Part shown: positions 62,565-64,000 of the stretch, in pieces | Position numbering within the stretch: the first letter of the stretch is position 1 | Layout of the letters: every line of letters begins with the position of its first letter | Assembly (NCBI RefSeq): GCF_014192055.1 | Contig: NZ_JACHXM010000010.1 | Span: 1-64,000, forward strand | DNA length: 64,000 nucleotides | Direction of reading: 5' to 3' | Source: Halomonas organivorans | GTDB lineage: Bacteria > Pseudomonadota > Gammaproteobacteria > Pseudomonadales > Halomonadaceae | Notes under the pieces: generated by a model | What the model saw: the letters and a program-made list of their open reading frames with translations, nothing else | Told to the model about the DNA's origin: nothing | Databases searched by the model: none | Program-made: the position numbers and the translations under genes

Positions 62565-63413
62565 ATGCCCTCGACACCTGCCAAGCCGCCGCGACTGACG
62601 GGCGAAGGCCTGCACGCCGGGTACGAGTCCCGACGCGTGCTGGACGGCGTCGACCTGGCGGTGGCCGAGGGCAAGCTGACGGTGCTGCTGGGGCCGAACG
62701 GTAGCGGGAAATCGACGCTGCTGAAGACGCTGGCGCGTACGCTGACGCCCAGCGCCGGCCGGGTCTGCCTCGATGGCGAGGACATTCACCGCCGCAACAC
62801 GCGAGAAGTCGCCCAGCGGCTTGGCCTGCTGCCGCAGGGCCCTTCCGCCCCGGAAGGGCTGACGGTCAGGCAACTGGTCGGCATGGGGCGCTTTCCCCAC
62901 CAGCGGCTGTGGCGGCAGGATGCCGAACGGGACGCCCGCGCCATCCGCGAGGCGATGGCCTATACCGATGTCACCGACTTCGCCGAACGCAGCGTCGATG
63001 CGCTCTCCGGCGGCCAGCGACAGCGCTGCTGGATCGCCATGGTGCTGGCCCAGCAGACGGACCTGATCCTGCTCGACGAGCCCACCACCTTCCTCGACCT
63101 CAAGGTCCAGGTGGACCTGCTCGAGCTGCTGTCCCGACTGGCCCATGAGCACGGCCGCACCCTGCTGCTGGTGCTGCATGACCTCAACCTGGCGGCGGCC
63201 TACGCGGACCGACTGGTGATGATGCGCGACGGGCGCATCGTCGCCAGCGGCACGCCCAGGGAAGTGTTCACGGCCAGCCATCTCAAGCGCGTCTTCGATC
63301 TCGATGCCCACGTGCTCGAGGATCCCGAGACGGGCAGCCCGATCTGCGTGCCGCATCGGCGGCCGCGAACGCCGGCGGGCTCCCCCAACGTCCAGCGGCG
63401 CTGCGTCTCATGA
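62565..63413 (+). CDS. ABC importer ATPase for ferric siderophore (FecE-like)
   Basis: The 282-residue ATPase has [17 protein letters not shown], the signature LSGGQRQRCWIA, LILLDEPTTFLDLKVQ and LLVLHDLNLAAAYADR. It is the only ATPase gene without adjacent permeases, and the binding-protein/permease operon at 49.5-52.7 kb has no ATPase, so the two very likely form one transporter split over 10 kb. It is divergent from the synthetase operon and coupled (ATGA overlap) to the ferredoxin-like gene. Confidence 0.9.
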   Translation: MPSTPAKPPRLTGEGLHAGYESRRVLDGVDLAVAEGKLTVLLGPNGSGKSTLLKTLARTLTPSAGRVCLDGEDIHRRNTREVAQRLGLLPQGPSAPEGLTVRQLVGMGRFPHQRLWRQDAERDARAIREAMAYTDVTDFAERSVDALSGGQRQRCWIAMVLAQQTDLILLDEPTTFLDLKVQVDLLELLSRLAHEHGRTLLLVLHDLNLAAAYADRLVMMRDGRIVASGTPREVFTASHLKRVFDLDAHVLEDPETGSPICVPHRRPRTPAGSPNVQRRCVS

Positions 63414-64000
63414 ACCATGTCTTCTGCGCCGATCTCAGCCGCGAGCAGGACGACCCGCTGGCCGGCAGTGGCGCCCACGCCGAGCACAACCTGCTGATCA
63501 GCTGGCCCCGCGCCAAGTGGACCCGCAAGGCCCGCCAGGCCAGCGACATGCCGGAGGACCTGGTACGTGCGCTCGATGCCATCGCCGCCGATGGGCGGCG
63601 AGTCAACCTGATCCATCGCCATGACCAGCCCGACGGGATCCACCGGGTGTTCCTGATGCCGGAGCGTCGGGACTTCGTCGTGCCGCGAGAGGCCCTGGAA
63701 GACTTCCTGAGTGCCTGGCGATCGGGAGGCTCGCTGACGGCATGGGAACGGGAAGGCGTCGAACGGGATCTGCTGCTGTGCTGTACCCACGGCAAGAAGG
63801 ACAAGTGCTGCGCGAAGTACGGGTACCGCACCTACAAGGCGCTGGCCGGGGCCGTCGCGACCCACGGGCTGCCCTTCGAGGTGTGGGAAAGCAGCCACCT
63901 GGGCGGCTGCCGCTTCGCCGCCAGCCTCATCCTGCTCTCGCCGGTACGCAAGTACGGCCGCATCACCCCTGAACAGGCGCTGCCGTTCCTGGAAGCCGAG
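63410..64000 (+). CDS. Sucrase/ferredoxin-like (thioredoxin-like [2Fe-2S]) protein, cut by window end
   Basis: The first 197 codons are in the window. The start ATG overlaps the stop of the ATPase gene. The protein resembles the sucraseferredoxin-like family: CCTHGKKDKCCAKYGYRTYK and SSHLGGCRFAASLILL carry the cysteines expected to hold a [2Fe-2S] cluster in a thioredoxin fold. Its tie to a siderophore importer suggests reductive release of iron in the cytoplasm, a job FhuF or SIP-type proteins do elsewhere. This role is inferred from position only. Confidence 0.75.
   Translation, partial: MNHVFCADLSREQDDPLAGSGAHAEHNLLISWPRAKWTRKARQASDMPEDLVRALDAIAADGRRVNLIHRHDQPDGIHRVFLMPERRDFVVPREALEDFLSAWRSGGSLTAWEREGVERDLLLCCTHGKKDKCCAKYGYRTYKALAGAVATHGLPFEVWESSHLGGCRFAASLILLSPVRKYGRITPEQALPFLEAE

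Overview
The window looks like a gamma-proteobacterial chromosome of Halomonas type. This is inferred from the high-GC, acidic-residue-rich proteins right of 24 kb and from the gene content; I could not run a similarity search. It splits at a tRNA-Ile(CAT) gene (23848-23924). Everything left of it is an integrated mobile element entered from the tRNA 3' end. Everything right of it is a dense block of iron-acquisition genes.

The mobile element (1 to about 23850, left end outside the window) has three parts. (i) Next to the tRNA lie a tyrosine integrase and a plasmid-derived backbone: a membrane protein, an origin region with TrfA-type iterons, a small HTH protein, lambda O/P-like replication genes, an IncP-like oriT with traJ and the relaxase traI, and a reduced trbJ-trbK-trbL set. 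Three TTTAGC(C/G)GCTAAA palindromes sit at traI, trbJ and the origin. (ii) A defence and stress cargo follows: a nuclease-helicase-S24 peptidase fusion (DUF2075), a MazG-like pyrophosphohydrolase, an AbiE-type toxin-antitoxin pair and an internally deleted HsdR remnant. (iii) An IS91-family element lies next to an attC-like site of 59 bp, which sits 30 bp upstream of a five-gene operon of four different TIR proteins and a SLOG-patatin phospholipase. I read this operon as a Thoeris-like signalling defence system with a phospholipase effector in place of the usual SIR2 effector. It is the strongest candidate for something new.

The iron region (24-64 kb) holds four TonB-dependent receptors, fhuF with an AraC regulator, a fhuC-fhuD-fhuB operon translationally coupled to DUF1007 and NicO metal-permease genes, two ABC exporters, and an MFS/LysR pair. 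A NIS siderophore locus fills 48-64 kb: exporter, binding protein, two permeases and an RraA-like protein on the + strand, converging on three IucA/IucC synthetases, a PLP decarboxylase and an HpcH/HpaI (SbnG-like) citrate synthase on the - strand, with the ABC ATPase and a sucrase/ferredoxin-like protein divergent from them. The enzyme set matches staphyloferrin B assembly except that no 2,3-diaminopropionate genes (sbnA/sbnB) are visible. Several promoters carry Fur-like boxes. The rraA/synthetase junction (53.4-54.2 kb) is a tandemly duplicated, REP-rich spacer.
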